From an uncultured Actinomycetes bacterium (GTDB taxonomy: Bacteria > Actinomycetota > Actinomycetes > Nanopelagicales > Nanopelagicaceae), in contig CALBFE010000032.1 of NCBI GenBank assembly GCA_937888825.1, forward strand, positions 1-33,351: a stretch of DNA of 33,351 nt, given 5' to 3'. The notes beneath the pieces were generated by a model. It ran no database searches, was not told the DNA's origin, and worked only from the letters and a program-made list of their open reading frames with translations. The stretch's first letter is position 1. Each line of letters opens with the position of its first letter. Shown piece after piece: positions 21,391 through 31,926 of this stretch. The position numbers and the translations under genes were made by a program.

Positions 21391-23967
21391 ATGTCCGGCG
21401 ACCTAGCTTCCAGTTTTTCACCAGCTGATATCGAAGCAACCCTGTATCAAAAGTGGGTCAGTGCTGGCTACTTCACCGCAGATGCCGCATCTAGCAAACC
21501 TGCCTTCTCAATTGTTTTACCACCACCGAATGTGACAGGTGTTTTACATATTGGTCACGCACTTGATCAAACACTTCAAGATTGTTTATCACGCATGAAG
21601 CGCATGAAGGGCTTTGAAGTTCTATGGCTTCCTGGAATGGATCATGCAGGCATTGCAACACAGAACGTTGTTGAAAAGCAGTTAGCTACAGATGGTAAAT
21701 CTCGTCATGATCTAGGACGTGACGAATTTGTTAAGAAAGTTTGGGAGTGGAAGGGCGAATCTGGCGGTGCAATTCTTGAACAAATGAAGCGACTAGGTTC
21801 ATCTGTTGATTGGTCACGAGAGCGCTTCACTATGGATGAAGCGATGTCTAACTCTGTGGTTACTTTGTTTAAGAAGATGCATGATGCGGGATTAATTTAT
21901 CGCGCAGAGCGAATCATTAACTGGTGTCCTCGTTGTTTAACTGCGCTCTCAGATATTGAAGTAGAACACCAAGATGATTCAGGTGAGTTTGTTTCAGTTC
22001 GATATGGAGAAGGCGAACAAAGCATTACCGTTGCAACTACACGACCAGAGACAATGATGGGCGATGGTGCAGTTGCCGTGCACCCAGATGATCCCCGCTA
22101 TAAGCACATGGTTGGCACATCAGTGTTACTCCCACTTGTTAACCGCATGATTCCAATTATTGCTGATGAGTTAGTTGATCCTGATTTTGGAACTGGTGCG
22201 GTAAAAGTAACTGCAGCCCATGATCCCAATGACTTTGAAATGGCCGTTCGCCACAATGTTCCTTTCGTTGTGATTATGAATGAGCACGGTGTTATGGATG
22301 GCACTGGAACTGAGTTTGATGGCATGGATCGCTTTGAAGCACGCGTGGCTGTGGTTGAAAAACTACGCTCCATGGGGCGCATCGTTGCTGAAAAGCGTCC
22401 ATACATTCACGCAGTGGGGCACTGCTCACGCTGTGAGATAACGATTGAACCACGTTTATCTAAGCAGTGGTTCGTAAAGGTTGCACCTCTTGCTAAAGCT
22501 TCTGCAGATGCTGTGCGCAACGGTTTAGTAACAATTGAACCTAAAGAGTTAGAACCACGTTATTTTGATTGGGTAGATAACATGCATGACTGGTGTATTT
22601 CTCGTCAGCTCTGGTGGGGTCACCGCATTCCAGTTTGGTATGGACCAAATGATGAAGTCATAGTTGTAGGCCCGGGTGAAACAGCACCGCCTGATTACAC
22701 GCAAGATCCAGATGTTTTAGATACATGGTTCTCATCAGGACAATGGGCATTTTCAACATTTGGTTGGCCCGAAAAAACCGCTGATTTAGCTAAGTTCTAT
22801 CCCACTTCAGTTCTAGTAACTGGCTATGACATCTTGTTCTTCTGGGTAGTGCGCATGATGATGATGAGTACTTTTGCAATGGATGGCGTGCCACCATTTA
22901 AAACAATCATGTTGCATGGCTTGGTGCGCGATCAATTTGGCAAGAAGATGTCAAAGAGTCGTGGAAATGTTATTGATCCCATTGAGTTTATGGATAAATA
23001 CGGTGCAGATGCTTTGCGCTTTACTTTGGCGCGTGGTGCTAACCCAGGCACAGATCAAGCACTTGCTGAAGATTGGATTGGCGGCTCACGTAACTTTGCT
23101 ACCAAACTCTGGAACGCCACACGTTTTGCCATGATGAATGGAGCAAACATTGAAGGAGAGCTCCCAGCCGCTGATTCACTGAGCGCTATTGATAAGTGGA
23201 TTCTTAGCCGTTTGTCAGAAACTATCTCTGAAGTTGATTCCCTGCTTGAAAAATATGAGTTCGCTCGAGCTTGCGAGCTTTTGTATCACTTTGCCTGGGA
23301 TGATTTATGTGACTGGTACTTAGAGCTCTCTAAGGAAACCTTTGCTGGAACTGATGCAGATAAGACCAAGCGCGTTCTAGGTCATGTTCTTGATCAACTC
23401 TTGCGCCTTTTGCACCCAGTAATGCCATTTATTACCGAGCAGCTCTGGACGACATTAACTGGGGCAGAATCACTTGTTATTGCGCAGTGGCCTGTGGCAA
23501 ATGCCGCACACGTTGATAAGGCATCAGAGAAGCTAGTGGCTGAGATGCAAGAGATCATTACTGATGTTCGCAGATTTAGAAATGATCAAGGAATTAAGAC
23601 TTCGCTCAAGATTCCTGCACGATTTGTGGCAAATGGTGCCATTGCCGATTATTCAAGTGCGATGGCCTTTGTTTTGCGTCTTGAACTAGGTGAGATTACG
23701 CCAAGTGCCAAGGTTGAAATTGGTTCAGTGAAAGTGGAGTTCGACTTAACTGGATCTATTGATGTTGTTGCAGAGCGTGCACGTCTAGAGAAAGATTTAG
23801 CTGCAGCGATTAAGGATAAGCAAACTGCTGAGGTAAAACTCAACAATGATGGTTTCATGGCTAAAGCACCTGAAAGTGTTGTTCTTGAAATCCGCGAGCG
23901 TCTTGCTAAAACAAGTACTGACATCGAACGTATTACCGCCCAGCTCGGCGCACTGCCCAAAGCATGA
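21391..23967 (+). CDS. valS: Valyl-tRNA synthetase
   Basis: An 858-residue class I aminoacyl-tRNA synthetase that charges tRNA-Val. The HIGH motif is at 53-56 ([13 protein letters not shown]), the editing (CP1) domain includes [10 protein letters not shown], the K-M-S-K-S loop is at 519-523, and a C-terminal coiled coil rich in Lys/Glu (about 790-855) matches the ValRS tRNA-binding arm. Full length. The ATG lies 15 bases after the clpX stop. Its 3' end overlaps folC by four bases (ATGA). Confidence 0.97.
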   Translation: MSGDLASSFSPADIEATLYQKWVSAGYFTADAASSKPAFSIVLPPPNVTGVLHIGHALDQTLQDCLSRMKRMKGFEVLWLPGMDHAGIATQNVVEKQLATDGKSRHDLGRDEFVKKVWEWKGESGGAILEQMKRLGSSVDWSRERFTMDEAMSNSVVTLFKKMHDAGLIYRAERIINWCPRCLTALSDIEVEHQDDSGEFVSVRYGEGEQSITVATTRPETMMGDGAVAVHPDDPRYKHMVGTSVLLPLVNRMIPIIADELVDPDFGTGAVKVTAAHDPNDFEMAVRHNVPFVVIMNEHGVMDGTGTEFDGMDRFEARVAVVEKLRSMGRIVAEKRPYIHAVGHCSRCEITIEPRLSKQWFVKVAPLAKASADAVRNGLVTIEPKELEPRYFDWVDNMHDWCISRQLWWGHRIPVWYGPNDEVIVVGPGETAPPDYTQDPDVLDTWFSSGQWAFSTFGWPEKTADLAKFYPTSVLVTGYDILFFWVVRMMMMSTFAMDGVPPFKTIMLHGLVRDQFGKKMSKSRGNVIDPIEFMDKYGADALRFTLARGANPGTDQALAEDWIGGSRNFATKLWNATRFAMMNGANIEGELPAADSLSAIDKWILSRLSETISEVDSLLEKYEFARACELLYHFAWDDLCDWYLELSKETFAGTDADKTKRVLGHVLDQLLRLLHPVMPFITEQLWTTLTGAESLVIAQWPVANAAHVDKASEKLVAEMQEIITDVRRFRNDQGIKTSLKIPARFVANGAIADYSSAMAFVLRLELGEITPSAKVEIGSVKVEFDLTGSIDVVAERARLEKDLAAAIKDKQTAEVKLNNDGFMAKAPESVVLEIRERLAKTSTDIERITAQLGALPKA

Positions 23968-25310
23968 TTATTTCACCCGATGATCAAGAGCGCGTTGACG
24001 CTATAGAACAAGCTTTACTTGCGCGCTGGCCTGAAGTTCGAATTGATCCAACAACAGAGCGCATCGCAGCCCTTGTTGATATTTTAGGTTCACCGCAACT
24101 GACCTATCCAACAATTCATGTTGGTGGAACCAATGGAAAGACCACCACAACACGAATGATTGATTCATTGTTATTTGCCCATGGCTTGCGCACTGGACGC
24201 TTTACTAGCCCACATCTTGAAACCTATCGTGAGCGCATTGCTATCAATGATGAACCTATTGATCCTAAAGATTTAATCTTTGCTTATAACGACATCGCAG
24301 CCTACTTAGATTTAATGGATGAAAAGTTTGAACATCCCATCTCCTTCTTTGAAGCAATTACAGCCCTTGGCTTTGTAGCCTTTGCCGAGCACCCAGTAGA
24401 TGTCGGTGTTATTGAAGTTGGCATGGGCGGTCAGTGGGATGCAACCAATGTTGTTGACGCTGATGTTTCAGTAATTATGCCTATTGGTTTTGATCACATG
24501 GAATATCTAGGAAATACGCTCCATGAAATCGCTGCAACTAAGGCTGGAATCATTAAAGAAGGTGGCTTTATTGTCTTAGCTCAACAGGAGCCAGAGGCAG
24601 CTAAAGAGTTAATTCGCAAAGCTGCAGAAGTTGGCGCAGATGTTGTGCGAGAAGGAGTTGAGTACTCAGTTGCTTCAAGAGCCATTGCAGTTGGGGGACA
24701 GCTACTCACCATTCAAGGTTTACACGATACATACGATGAAATCTTTCTACCCCTACATGGCAAGCACCAAGCAGCAAACGCTGCAAGTGCCCTTGTGGCA
24801 GTTGAAGCGTTCTTTGGCGATCAACCGCTAGATATTGAAGCGGTGAGGGCAGGTTTTGCTGCAGTGACTTCACCTGGTCGTTGTGAAGTTGTGCACCGTG
24901 ATCCAACAATAATTTTAGATGCTGCACACAATCCACATGGCGCAAAAGCACTTGCCCAGACACTTAAGAATGAATTTAACTTTGATGAGATTGTGGCAGT
25001 TGTGGGTGTTTTTGGCGATAAAGATGGCCTTGGAATCTTGCAAGAGCTAGAGCCAGTTGTTGATCATGTCATTATCACCCAAAGTTCTTCTTCACGTGCC
25101 ATGTCATCATCTGATTTAGAAAAGCTAGCAACGTCAGTTTTTGGTAATGATCGAGTTTTTGAAGTCAAAGATTTAGGTACCGCCCTGGATCGCGCCGTGG
25201 GTGATGCAACTAGACCCCTAAGTGAAGACACTGTTGGGATAATTGTGACCGGTTCGGTTGTTACAGTTGGTGAAGCCCGAACCTATTTAAGAAAGAAGTT
25301 TGCGCAATGA
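23964..25310 (+). CDS. folC: Folylpolyglutamate synthase / dihydrofolate synthase
   Basis: The 448-residue Mur-ligase-like enzyme adds glutamate to dihydropteroate and folates, making cofactors cells can retain. The ATP loop G-G-T-N-G-K-T-T-T is at 54-62. The [11 protein letters not shown] segment that follows the central loop, and [10 protein letters not shown] for the C-terminal domain, are both family hallmarks. Start overlaps valS (ATGA) and stop overlaps the DUF4233 gene (ATGA), so the three are translationally coupled. Confidence 0.95.
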   Translation: MIISPDDQERVDAIEQALLARWPEVRIDPTTERIAALVDILGSPQLTYPTIHVGGTNGKTTTTRMIDSLLFAHGLRTGRFTSPHLETYRERIAINDEPIDPKDLIFAYNDIAAYLDLMDEKFEHPISFFEAITALGFVAFAEHPVDVGVIEVGMGGQWDATNVVDADVSVIMPIGFDHMEYLGNTLHEIAATKAGIIKEGGFIVLAQQEPEAAKELIRKAAEVGADVVREGVEYSVASRAIAVGGQLLTIQGLHDTYDEIFLPLHGKHQAANAASALVAVEAFFGDQPLDIEAVRAGFAAVTSPGRCEVVHRDPTIILDAAHNPHGAKALAQTLKNEFNFDEIVAVVGVFGDKDGLGILQELEPVVDHVIITQSSSSRAMSSSDLEKLATSVFGNDRVFEVKDLGTALDRAVGDATRPLSEDTVGIIVTGSVVTVGEARTYLRKKFAQ

Positions 25311-25642
25311 AAGTTTTAGGAGCAACCGTTCTTGTTATGGAGAGCTTGAGTTTGGGTTTTGCGATTTTGCTTGCAACCAAAGATCAATCAACTGCTGCCT
25401 TAATCTATGGCTCGGTAATTTCACTGCTGCTCTTTCTAAACGCCGGCATCCTCAAGCGACGTTCAGGTTTATATATCGGCTCGGTTTTGCAGATATTCAT
25501 GATTAGCTTCGGCTTTTTCGTCCCAGCCTTTTTTCTCATTGGGGTGATATTCCTAGGACTATGGGCCGCGGCCATCATTGTGGGCCGCAAGGGAGAAGCT
25601 GCGCGTGCGGCTCTTATGGCACAGGCAGGGGAAAAGGCCTAA
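25307..25642 (+). CDS. DUF4233 membrane protein
   Basis: A 111-residue protein with about four transmembrane helices (5-26, 31-52, 55-74, 76-94) and a basic C-terminal tail. Both its make-up and its position between folC and ndk are what I know of the actinobacterial DUF4233 family. The function is unknown; the constant linkage to folC hints at a role near folate or nucleotide metabolism, but that is inference. The start overlaps the folC stop by four bases. Confidence 0.85.
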   Translation: MKVLGATVLVMESLSLGFAILLATKDQSTAALIYGSVISLLLFLNAGILKRRSGLYIGSVLQIFMISFGFFVPAFFLIGVIFLGLWAAAIIVGRKGEAARAALMAQAGEKA

Positions 25643-25648
25643 TAGACT
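25643..25648 (+). promoter_or_regulatory. Putative -10 box (TAGACT) for ndk
   Basis: TAGACT overlaps the end of the DUF4233 gene and ends six bases before the ndk GTG. No Shine-Dalgarno sequence fits this GTG well, so the ndk message may be leaderless. No good -35 box was found. Confidence 0.5.
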
Positions 25649-25654
25649 AGGCAG

Positions 25655-26074
25655 GTGAGTACTGAGAAAACCTTAATCCTGGTTAAGCCAGACGGAGTCC
25701 GTCGTGGTTTAGTGGGCGAAGTTATTTCTCGTGTTGAAACAAAGGGATATTCCATCGAAGCTTTACGTTTACTTAACGCTGATCGCGCATTACTTGAACA
25801 GCACTATGCAGAACATATTGGTAAGCCATTTTATGAACCACTCGTTGAGTTCATGATGTCAGGACCAATTATTGCAATGGTTGCTTCAGGTAATCGCGTT
25901 ATCGAAGGGTTTCGTTCCTTAGCTGGAGTTACTGATCCAACAGTTGCGGCGCCCGGAACAATCCGCGGAGATTTGGCTCGCGATCAAGGCACCAAAGTAG
26001 TTCAGAATATTGTGCACGGCTCAGATTCACCTGAATCAGCTGCGCGCGAGATTCAAATTTTCTTCCCTAAATAA
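25655..26074 (+). CDS. ndk: Nucleoside diphosphate kinase
   Basis: The 139-residue enzyme transfers the gamma phosphate from ATP to nucleoside diphosphates through a phosphohistidine. The active-site histidine is H121 in N-I-V-H-G-S-D-S. K11-P-D, the R-G-D-L/R-S-L segments and G-T-I-R-G-D match the family exactly. The start is GTG at 25655, since the family begins right before [10 protein letters not shown]. It is followed after 17 bases by mreB, which has its own ribosome site. Confidence 0.97.
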   Translation: MSTEKTLILVKPDGVRRGLVGEVISRVETKGYSIEALRLLNADRALLEQHYAEHIGKPFYEPLVEFMMSGPIIAMVASGNRVIEGFRSLAGVTDPTVAAPGTIRGDLARDQGTKVVQNIVHGSDSPESAAREIQIFFPK

Positions 26075-26091
26075 TCAAGGAGTACAAAAGT

Positions 26092-27129
26092 ATGAGTTCA
26101 CAAAGCAGAATGTCTTTCATCGGTCGTGATATGGCCGTTGACCTTGGAACTGCAAACACGCTTGTTTATGTGCGCGGACGTGGCATTGTTTTGAATGAGC
26201 CATCTGTTGTAGCCGTCAATCAAGATACTGGTGGAATTTTAGCTGTGGGTCTTGAAGCCAAGAAGATGATTGGCCGTACTCCTGGAAATATCGTTGCTAT
26301 TCGTCCACTTAAAGACGGTGTTATTGCAGATTTTGAGACAACCGAGCGCATGCTCCGTTACTTTATTCAAAAAGTGCACCGTCGCCGCTACTTAGCTAAG
26401 CCTCGCATCGTTGTGTGTGTTCCATCAGGTATTACTGGTGTTGAACAGCGCGCAGTAAAAGATGCTGCATATGCTGCTGGTGCTCGTAAGGTTTATATTA
26501 TTGAAGAGCCAATGGCTGCGGCAATTGGTGCCGGGCTACCAATTCACGAACCAACAGGAAACATGGTTGTAGATATTGGTGGCGGTACTACTGAGGTTGC
26601 AGTCATTTCACTGGGAGGAATTGTTTGTTCACTCTCAATTCGCGTTGGCGGAGATGAACTCGATCAATCGATTATTAACTGGGTTAAGCGTGAATTCTCA
26701 CTTCTTTTGGGAGAGCGCACAGCTGAGGAAATTAAGATGGCTATCGGTTCTGCTTATCCATTAGCTGGTGAAAATGATGCTGAAATTCGCGGTCGCGACT
26801 TAGCAACAGGCTTGCCTAAGACAATCGTGGTTTCAGCTGCAGAGATTCGCAAAGCACTTGAAGAGCCAGTTAATGCAATTGTTAACGCGGTAAAGAGCAC
26901 ACTGGATAAGACTCCTCCAGAGCTTGCATCAGATTTAATGGATCGCGGAATTGTTCTTACAGGTGGCGGTGCACTGCTCAAGGGTCTTGATGAGCGTCTT
27001 CGTAAAGAAACTGGAATGCCAATTCACATTGCTGAGCGTCCATTGGATGCAGTTGTTGAAGGCTCCGGAAAATGCATCGAAGAGTTTGAGGCTTTAGAGA
27101 AGGTCTTAATCTCCGAACCTCGTCGATAG
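26092..27129 (+). CDS. mreB: Rod-shape-determining protein MreB
   Basis: A 345-residue bacterial actin that forms membrane-associated filaments guiding lateral wall synthesis. Phosphate-1 motif D-L-G-T-A-N-T is at 17-23, the central D-I-G-G-G-T-T-E-V phosphate-2 motif near 162-170, and [10 protein letters not shown] near 287-296. AAGGAG (26077-26082) sits nine bases before the ATG. It heads the mreB-mreC-mreD-mrdA-rodA cluster. Its presence points to a cell able to elongate, unlike polar-growing mycobacteria that lack it. Confidence 0.97.
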   Translation: MSSQSRMSFIGRDMAVDLGTANTLVYVRGRGIVLNEPSVVAVNQDTGGILAVGLEAKKMIGRTPGNIVAIRPLKDGVIADFETTERMLRYFIQKVHRRRYLAKPRIVVCVPSGITGVEQRAVKDAAYAAGARKVYIIEEPMAAAIGAGLPIHEPTGNMVVDIGGGTTEVAVISLGGIVCSLSIRVGGDELDQSIINWVKREFSLLLGERTAEEIKMAIGSAYPLAGENDAEIRGRDLATGLPKTIVVSAAEIRKALEEPVNAIVNAVKSTLDKTPPELASDLMDRGIVLTGGGALLKGLDERLRKETGMPIHIAERPLDAVVEGSGKCIEEFEALEKVLISEPRR

Positions 27130-27141
27130 GTTTATTAGAAG

Positions 27142-28065
27142 ATGCGTTACGGCGGAGAGGGTCGTACCCGTCTTCTCTTAATTATTTTGATTGTTACTGC
27201 GCTATTTCTGATTACTTTAGATTTACGTGGTGTTGCAGTTCTAGATGGTGCGCGTCAAGGCACTCAGACAATTCTCTCGCCTTTCCAAAAGGCTGGAAAT
27301 TTCATTCTTTCACCGGTGAAGAACTTCGTTACAGATATTACGCACTTAGGTCGAACACGCAATCAGATTGAAAAGCTGCGTGCTGATAATGCAAAGTTAA
27401 AAGCTGATTTACTTAATCGCAAAAATGCCGATGCGCAGTTGAAGCAGCTCGAATCGATTTTGGATTTAGCAGGTACTGCTGGCTATAAAGTGGTGAACAC
27501 TCGTGTCATCAGCCAAGGTTCTAGCCAGTCATTTTCTCAAACAGTAACTATTGATAGTGGCTCAAATGCTGGTATTAAGAAAAATATGACCGTGCTTTCA
27601 CAAAGTGGAATTGCAGGAGTTGTGAAAGATGTTTATCCAACATCTGCATTGGTAATGCTTGCATCTGATCCAGCCTTTAAAATCGGTGTTCGTATTGCAG
27701 GAACCCAGCAAATAGGCATTTTATCTGGCCGCGGTTCCCGCTCAGGCGCGCTGCAATTACTTGATAATTTAACAACCGTAAAAGTCGGCGATGTACTACT
27801 AGCCCGCGGAAGTGTGGCAAATCGTCCTTTTGTTCCAGGAGTTCCTGTTGGTTATGTAACTGCTGTTGATAACTCTGCTGGAGAAATCGCTCAAACTGGC
27901 ACAGTTCGTTATTACACAAATTTTGGTGGGCTTGGTGTTCTAGCAGTTGTAGTAGCTGCTTCATCTTCTAATCCCGGTGATGCACTTGTTCCACCTAAGC
28001 CAGTCCCAACTCCCATTCCAACGGTCACGGTTTATGTAACACCATCACCGTCTCCAACAAAGTAG
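27142..28065 (+). CDS. mreC: Rod-shape-determining protein MreC
   Basis: The 307-residue bitopic protein has one N-terminal transmembrane helix (about 9-27), a coiled coil (about 68-100) and two beta-barrel lobes in the MreC fold (V-I-S-Q-G-S..., V-T-I-D-S-G-S-N-A-G-I). It scaffolds PBP2/RodA in the elongasome. The C-terminus is a Pro/Thr/Ser-rich tail from about residue 283, probably disordered. The ATG is 12 bases after the mreB stop with a weak ribosome site. Confidence 0.93.
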   Translation: MRYGGEGRTRLLLIILIVTALFLITLDLRGVAVLDGARQGTQTILSPFQKAGNFILSPVKNFVTDITHLGRTRNQIEKLRADNAKLKADLLNRKNADAQLKQLESILDLAGTAGYKVVNTRVISQGSSQSFSQTVTIDSGSNAGIKKNMTVLSQSGIAGVVKDVYPTSALVMLASDPAFKIGVRIAGTQQIGILSGRGSRSGALQLLDNLTTVKVGDVLLARGSVANRPFVPGVPVGYVTAVDNSAGEIAQTGTVRYYTNFGGLGVLAVVVAASSSNPGDALVPPKPVPTPIPTVTVYVTPSPSPTK

Positions 28066-28071
28066 CTAGCG

Positions 28072-28593
28072 ATGTTGACCCGCCAGATTTCACTTTCTGC
28101 ACCGATATTTCTTTCTATTTTTATTTTTCAAGAAGCAGTCGTTAATCAATTCAAACTGCCAGGTGGGGGATTCTCACTCTTTGGCATCTTTGCACTTGTT
28201 TGGGCCGTTATCAGCACGCCAGAGATTGCAGCGTTAACTGGTTTTGGCGCAGGCATATTGATGGATATGTCGCATAGTGCAGGTGGTCCTGTGGGTCAAT
28301 GGACTCTGATTATGATTATTGTTTGCTATGGGGTTTCATACTTGGGTTATGGTGATGGCAATATCAACGGAAATCCAATTGGCGTAGTTTTCTTTGTAGT
28401 TGTTGCCAATCTAATAACGGGACTACTTTTCCTGGCAAGCAGTGCATTGTTGGGTGTTACAACAGGTAGTTTCGGGCAAATACTGCTTACTTTGCTTGGT
28501 AACTCACTATGGACTTTGGTTATAACCCCTATCGTGTTGCCAGTATTTTCATTTATGCACCATCTTGTCTTTGAAACGCGTTCGGTGTTATGA
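28072..28593 (+). CDS. mreD: Rod-shape-determining protein MreD
   Basis: A 173-residue integral membrane protein with about five to six helices. Sequence conservation in MreD is low, so the call rests on size, topology, features such as G-A-G-I-L-M-D-M-S-H-S in the middle (matching the family's G-x-x-x-D-x-x segment) and position between mreC and mrdA. It starts six bases after mreC and overlaps mrdA by four (ATGA). Confidence 0.9.
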   Translation: MLTRQISLSAPIFLSIFIFQEAVVNQFKLPGGGFSLFGIFALVWAVISTPEIAALTGFGAGILMDMSHSAGGPVGQWTLIMIIVCYGVSYLGYGDGNINGNPIGVVFFVVVANLITGLLFLASSALLGVTTGSFGQILLTLLGNSLWTLVITPIVLPVFSFMHHLVFETRSVL

Positions 28594-30680
28594 ACCAGCG
28601 TTCACGATTAAGTCTGCTTGTTGCACAGATTCTTATTGTTTCTTTACTAGTAGCACTTCTAGGGCGCTTGTTCTATTTACAAATCGCTGCTGGGCCAATA
28701 TACCGTGATGCAGCACTGAGTATTCAAAGTCGCGACGTTGTGGCACCAGCTAATCGTGGCTTAATTGTTGACTCTTCTGGCGTCCCACTGGCCCTTAATA
28801 AAGTGGGGCTGGCAATAACTATTGATCGCATTGCAATTGATAAGCAGCCCGATAAAGGTGTGGCAGTTATGCAGCGTCTTGCAACTCTTCTCAAACTTAA
28901 GTACAAGGACGTGTATACAAATACACGCTTGTGTGGAGAACTACCTGTTGGAAAACGAGCAGGTTGCTGGACTGGTTCTAGATATCAACCTATTCCTATT
29001 ACTAAAGAAGCAGATCCTGATATTGCGCTACAAATCGTAGAACGCCCAGATCAGTTCCCTGGGGTAGATGCACAGCCAATTTCAATTCGTAGTTATCCAG
29101 GCTTATTTGATGTTAATGCCGCACATGTTTTAGGATACGTAGGGCCATTAACCGAGGATGATTTATCAAAAGACACAGGTAAGCAGTATTTTAGAAGTGA
29201 ATCAATTGGAAAAGCTGGTCTTGAAATCCAATACGATTCATATCTACGTGGCATTCCAGGAATTAGAACCCTTATTGTGGATAGAAAAGAAGCGATTACT
29301 CGAGAGAGCCAAAACACAATGCCAATAGCTGGCGATCATTTGGTAACAAGTTTAGATATCAGATTACAATCTGCCGCCGAACAAGCTTTAGCCGATGCAG
29401 TGAAGCGCGGACGGGCAAATGGTTACACCTCAGACTCAGGAGCAGCCGTTGTTATGGATATTAGAACAGGGCGCATCCTGGCTCTTGCTTCATATCCCAC
29501 CTATGACCCCAATGCTTTTGAAAAGGGTTTAACCGTTCAGCAAGCTTCAGATCTTTTTAGTGAGAAAAAGGCTGTGCCAGCACTAAACCGCGCACTTCAG
29601 GGTTTATATGCTCCGGCTTCAACCTTTAAATCTGTATCAGTTGTTGCCGCCGCCGCTGCCGGATATGACCTTAACGCCTCATATATCTGTCCTTCTGAAG
29701 TGCAGGTAGGTACTCGCGCATTTCAAAACTTTGATAGTAGAGATCAGGGGCGAATGAGCTTAAAGAAGGCTATTGCAGTCTCTTGCGACACCATTTGGTA
29801 CCAAATCGCATTTGATGAATGGCTGCGCGATGGTGGTTTGAGACCAAAATCTAGTCCTAATGACTACTTCTTTAAAGCAGCTAAGGCTTTCCACATTACT
29901 GAAAAAGTAGGAATTGACCTGCCATCTGAATCAAAATCACGTTTAGCTGATCGTGACTACAAAAAGAGTTGGTTTGAACAGAACAAAGAGTTCTATTGCA
30001 ACTACAAAACTCGTGCTACTAAAGCCCAACTGACTCCCTTTCTTATTCAGCTAGCTGCAGAAAATTGTGTCGACGGTGACAAGGTCCGAGCTGGAGATGC
30101 TGTGAACTTCTCTATTGGACAAGGTGACACGGTAGTAACACCTCTTAAGTTAACTCAGATGTATGCAGCAATTGGCAATGGTGGAACAATTTGGCAAGCA
30201 ACTATTGCCAAAGCAATCGTTAAGACAGATGGAACAGTTATTAAGACCATTGAGCCAAATAAGCTAGGAACTCTTACCACTGCGCCTTCAACTTTAAAAT
30301 TCTTACAAGCCGCCTTACGTGAAGTAGTTGTAAGCGGAACCGGTGCTGGCGTATTTGCTGGTTTTCCAATTCAAATCAGTGGAAAAACAGGAACCGGTCA
30401 AGTATTTGGTCGCAATCCTAATGGAACACAAAAAGATGACACATCCTGGTTTGCATCATTTGCGCCAAGTAAGAATCCACGATTTGCAGTTGTCATGATG
30501 GTTGGACAAGGTGGATTCGGTGCATCAACTTCTGGTGTGGGTGTCAGACACATCTATGAAGCGATTTTTGGCGTTAAAGGCAATACTGTTGTTCCAGGAG
30601 CTGCGATCTATCAAAATGGAAAGCCTCCAACTACTTTGCCAAAGATCTCACCTGCTACAAAGCCTAAGGAGGCGCCATGA
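28590..30680 (+). CDS. mrdA: Penicillin-binding protein 2 (class B transpeptidase)
   Basis: The 696-residue elongasome transpeptidase cross-links peptidoglycan in partnership with RodA. An N-terminal transmembrane anchor (about 8-28) is followed by the pedestal domain with R-G-L-I-V-D and the transpeptidase domain. Motifs: S344-T-F-K347, S398-C-D400 in the SxN position (an SxD form as in MrdA-type enzymes), and K599-T-G601. The C-terminus is Pro/Lys-rich. The start overlaps mreD, and the end overlaps rodA by four bases, fixing a 1:1-type coupled arrangement. Confidence 0.96.
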   Translation: MNQRSRLSLLVAQILIVSLLVALLGRLFYLQIAAGPIYRDAALSIQSRDVVAPANRGLIVDSSGVPLALNKVGLAITIDRIAIDKQPDKGVAVMQRLATLLKLKYKDVYTNTRLCGELPVGKRAGCWTGSRYQPIPITKEADPDIALQIVERPDQFPGVDAQPISIRSYPGLFDVNAAHVLGYVGPLTEDDLSKDTGKQYFRSESIGKAGLEIQYDSYLRGIPGIRTLIVDRKEAITRESQNTMPIAGDHLVTSLDIRLQSAAEQALADAVKRGRANGYTSDSGAAVVMDIRTGRILALASYPTYDPNAFEKGLTVQQASDLFSEKKAVPALNRALQGLYAPASTFKSVSVVAAAAAGYDLNASYICPSEVQVGTRAFQNFDSRDQGRMSLKKAIAVSCDTIWYQIAFDEWLRDGGLRPKSSPNDYFFKAAKAFHITEKVGIDLPSESKSRLADRDYKKSWFEQNKEFYCNYKTRATKAQLTPFLIQLAAENCVDGDKVRAGDAVNFSIGQGDTVVTPLKLTQMYAAIGNGGTIWQATIAKAIVKTDGTVIKTIEPNKLGTLTTAPSTLKFLQAALREVVVSGTGAGVFAGFPIQISGKTGTGQVFGRNPNGTQKDDTSWFASFAPSKNPRFAVVMMVGQGGFGASTSGVGVRHIYEAIFGVKGNTVVPGAAIYQNGKPPTTLPKISPATKPKEAP

Positions 30681-31837
30681 GCCAAATAGCTGCGCGCCAA
30701 CGCCTTTATCGCCGCCACCGAAGCTCAATATTTCATGGCTTTGATCCTGTATTAACTGCAGCCGTTGTCGCACTTTTATTCATTGGAACCTTGTTGGTCT
30801 ATGCAGCAACGCGTGATTGGTATGCAAGCAATGGTTTAGATCCGCAGTATTACTTGAAGCGTCACGTTATTAACATCACTATTGGTGTGCTTTTGGCCTA
30901 TGGCACAACAACAATTGACTACCGCTTACTGCGAGCCTACACACCAATTGTGTGGGGCTTAGGCGTTATTGGATTAATCATTGTTTTGATTCCAGGTTTA
31001 GGCAGTGAAGTAAACGGTGCTAAGGCCTGGATTGCCCTTCCTGGAGGTTTCCAGATTCAGCCAGCAGAGCTTGCAAAAATCTCCATTATTATTGGAATGT
31101 CGATGATTTTATCTGAGCGTTCTCACGATAGAGATGAACCAACTTCTAGAGATGTCCTACAAGCCCTAGCTGTTGCCGCAATTCCAGTTATCTTTATTTT
31201 GATACAGCCCGATATGGGAACTGTTTTTATTATCTCTGCATCAGTTGTAACAATCATCGCCGTTTCTGGCTCTCCTACTAAGTGGGTAGTAGGGCTATTG
31301 CTAATCGCAGTATTAGGAGGCGTTGTTGCCACTAACACTGGAGTCATTAGTGACTATCAGATTAAGCGTCTGCAGACTTTCGTTGATCCAACTGTTGACA
31401 CACAAGGAACCGGTTATCAACTACGCCAAGCCCGCATCACTGTGGGATCTGGGGGATTAATTGGAACTGGATTATTTAATGGACCGCAAACAAATGGTCG
31501 CTTTGTGCCAGAACAACAAACTGACTTTATTTTCACCGTTGCCGGTGAAGAGTTAGGTTTCCTCGGTAGTGGATTAATTGTGATTCTTTATTTAATTATG
31601 CTTATGCGAGCTTTTGCAATTGCACGAAGAACCAGTGACCCCTTTGGGCGATTAGTAACAACAGGTGTTATCGCCTGGTTTGCATTTCAGATATTTGAAA
31701 ATATTGGAATGACATTAGGGCTTATGCCAATGACAGGTGTCCCACTGCCCTTCATCTCATACGGTGGATCATCGATGTTTGCCACTTTGATCGGTTTTGG
31801 CCTTCTGCAGAACGTTCACGCTCGTTCTAGAGGCTGA
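30677..31837 (+). CDS. rodA: Rod shape-determining protein RodA (SEDS glycosyltransferase)
   Basis: This 386-residue polytopic protein, about ten helices, polymerises lipid II into glycan strands with PBP2. SEDS hallmarks visible are G-A-K-A-W-I (115-120), Q-P-A-E-L-A-K near 129-135, Q-P-D-M-G-T near 176-181, V-P-E-Q-Q-T-D-F-I-F near 277-286 and the C-terminal P-F-I-S-Y-G-G-S-S. AAGGAGG (30666-30672) lies inside mrdA just before the ATG. It is the last gene of the cluster; 163 bases separate it from the RNase E/G gene. Confidence 0.96.
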   Translation: MSQIAARQRLYRRHRSSIFHGFDPVLTAAVVALLFIGTLLVYAATRDWYASNGLDPQYYLKRHVINITIGVLLAYGTTTIDYRLLRAYTPIVWGLGVIGLIIVLIPGLGSEVNGAKAWIALPGGFQIQPAELAKISIIIGMSMILSERSHDRDEPTSRDVLQALAVAAIPVIFILIQPDMGTVFIISASVVTIIAVSGSPTKWVVGLLLIAVLGGVVATNTGVISDYQIKRLQTFVDPTVDTQGTGYQLRQARITVGSGGLIGTGLFNGPQTNGRFVPEQQTDFIFTVAGEELGFLGSGLIVILYLIMLMRAFAIARRTSDPFGRLVTTGVIAWFAFQIFENIGMTLGLMPMTGVPLPFISYGGSSMFATLIGFGLLQNVHARSRG

Positions 31838-31839
31838 AG

Positions 31840-31868
31840 TAGGCAATTAGGCCCCTATCTGCCATACT
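31840..31868 (+). promoter_or_regulatory. Putative promoter of the RNase E/G gene
   Basis: TAGGCA (31840-31845), a 17-base spacer and CATACT (31863-31868). Transcription would start near 31875, giving a leader of about 125 bases that contains the hairpin at 31880-31926. Inference from motif and spacing. Confidence 0.45.
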
Positions 31869-31879
31869 GAGGGCACATA

Positions 31880-31926
31880 GTTCAGCGCGGCTCGCGAATC
31901 CATCGCGGTAAAAGCCCAGCGCGAAC
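31880..31926 (+). ncRNA. Structured 5' leader element of the RNase E/G mRNA
   Basis: Three nested helices stack into one long hairpin. The outer helix is GTTC-A-GCGC (31880-31888) with GCGCGAAC (31919-31926) and an A bulge. The middle is GGCT (31889-31892) with AGCC (31913-31916). The inner is CGCGA (31893-31897) with TCGCG (31903-31907) and loop ATCCA. That is 17 pairs in all, all of them canonical. It lacks a terminator T-run. A small AGGT/ACCT hairpin (31927-31941), a T6 run (31952-31957) and GCGT/ACGC (31968-31983) follow before the ribosome site. The likely role is feedback control or stability of the RNase message. Confidence 0.5.
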
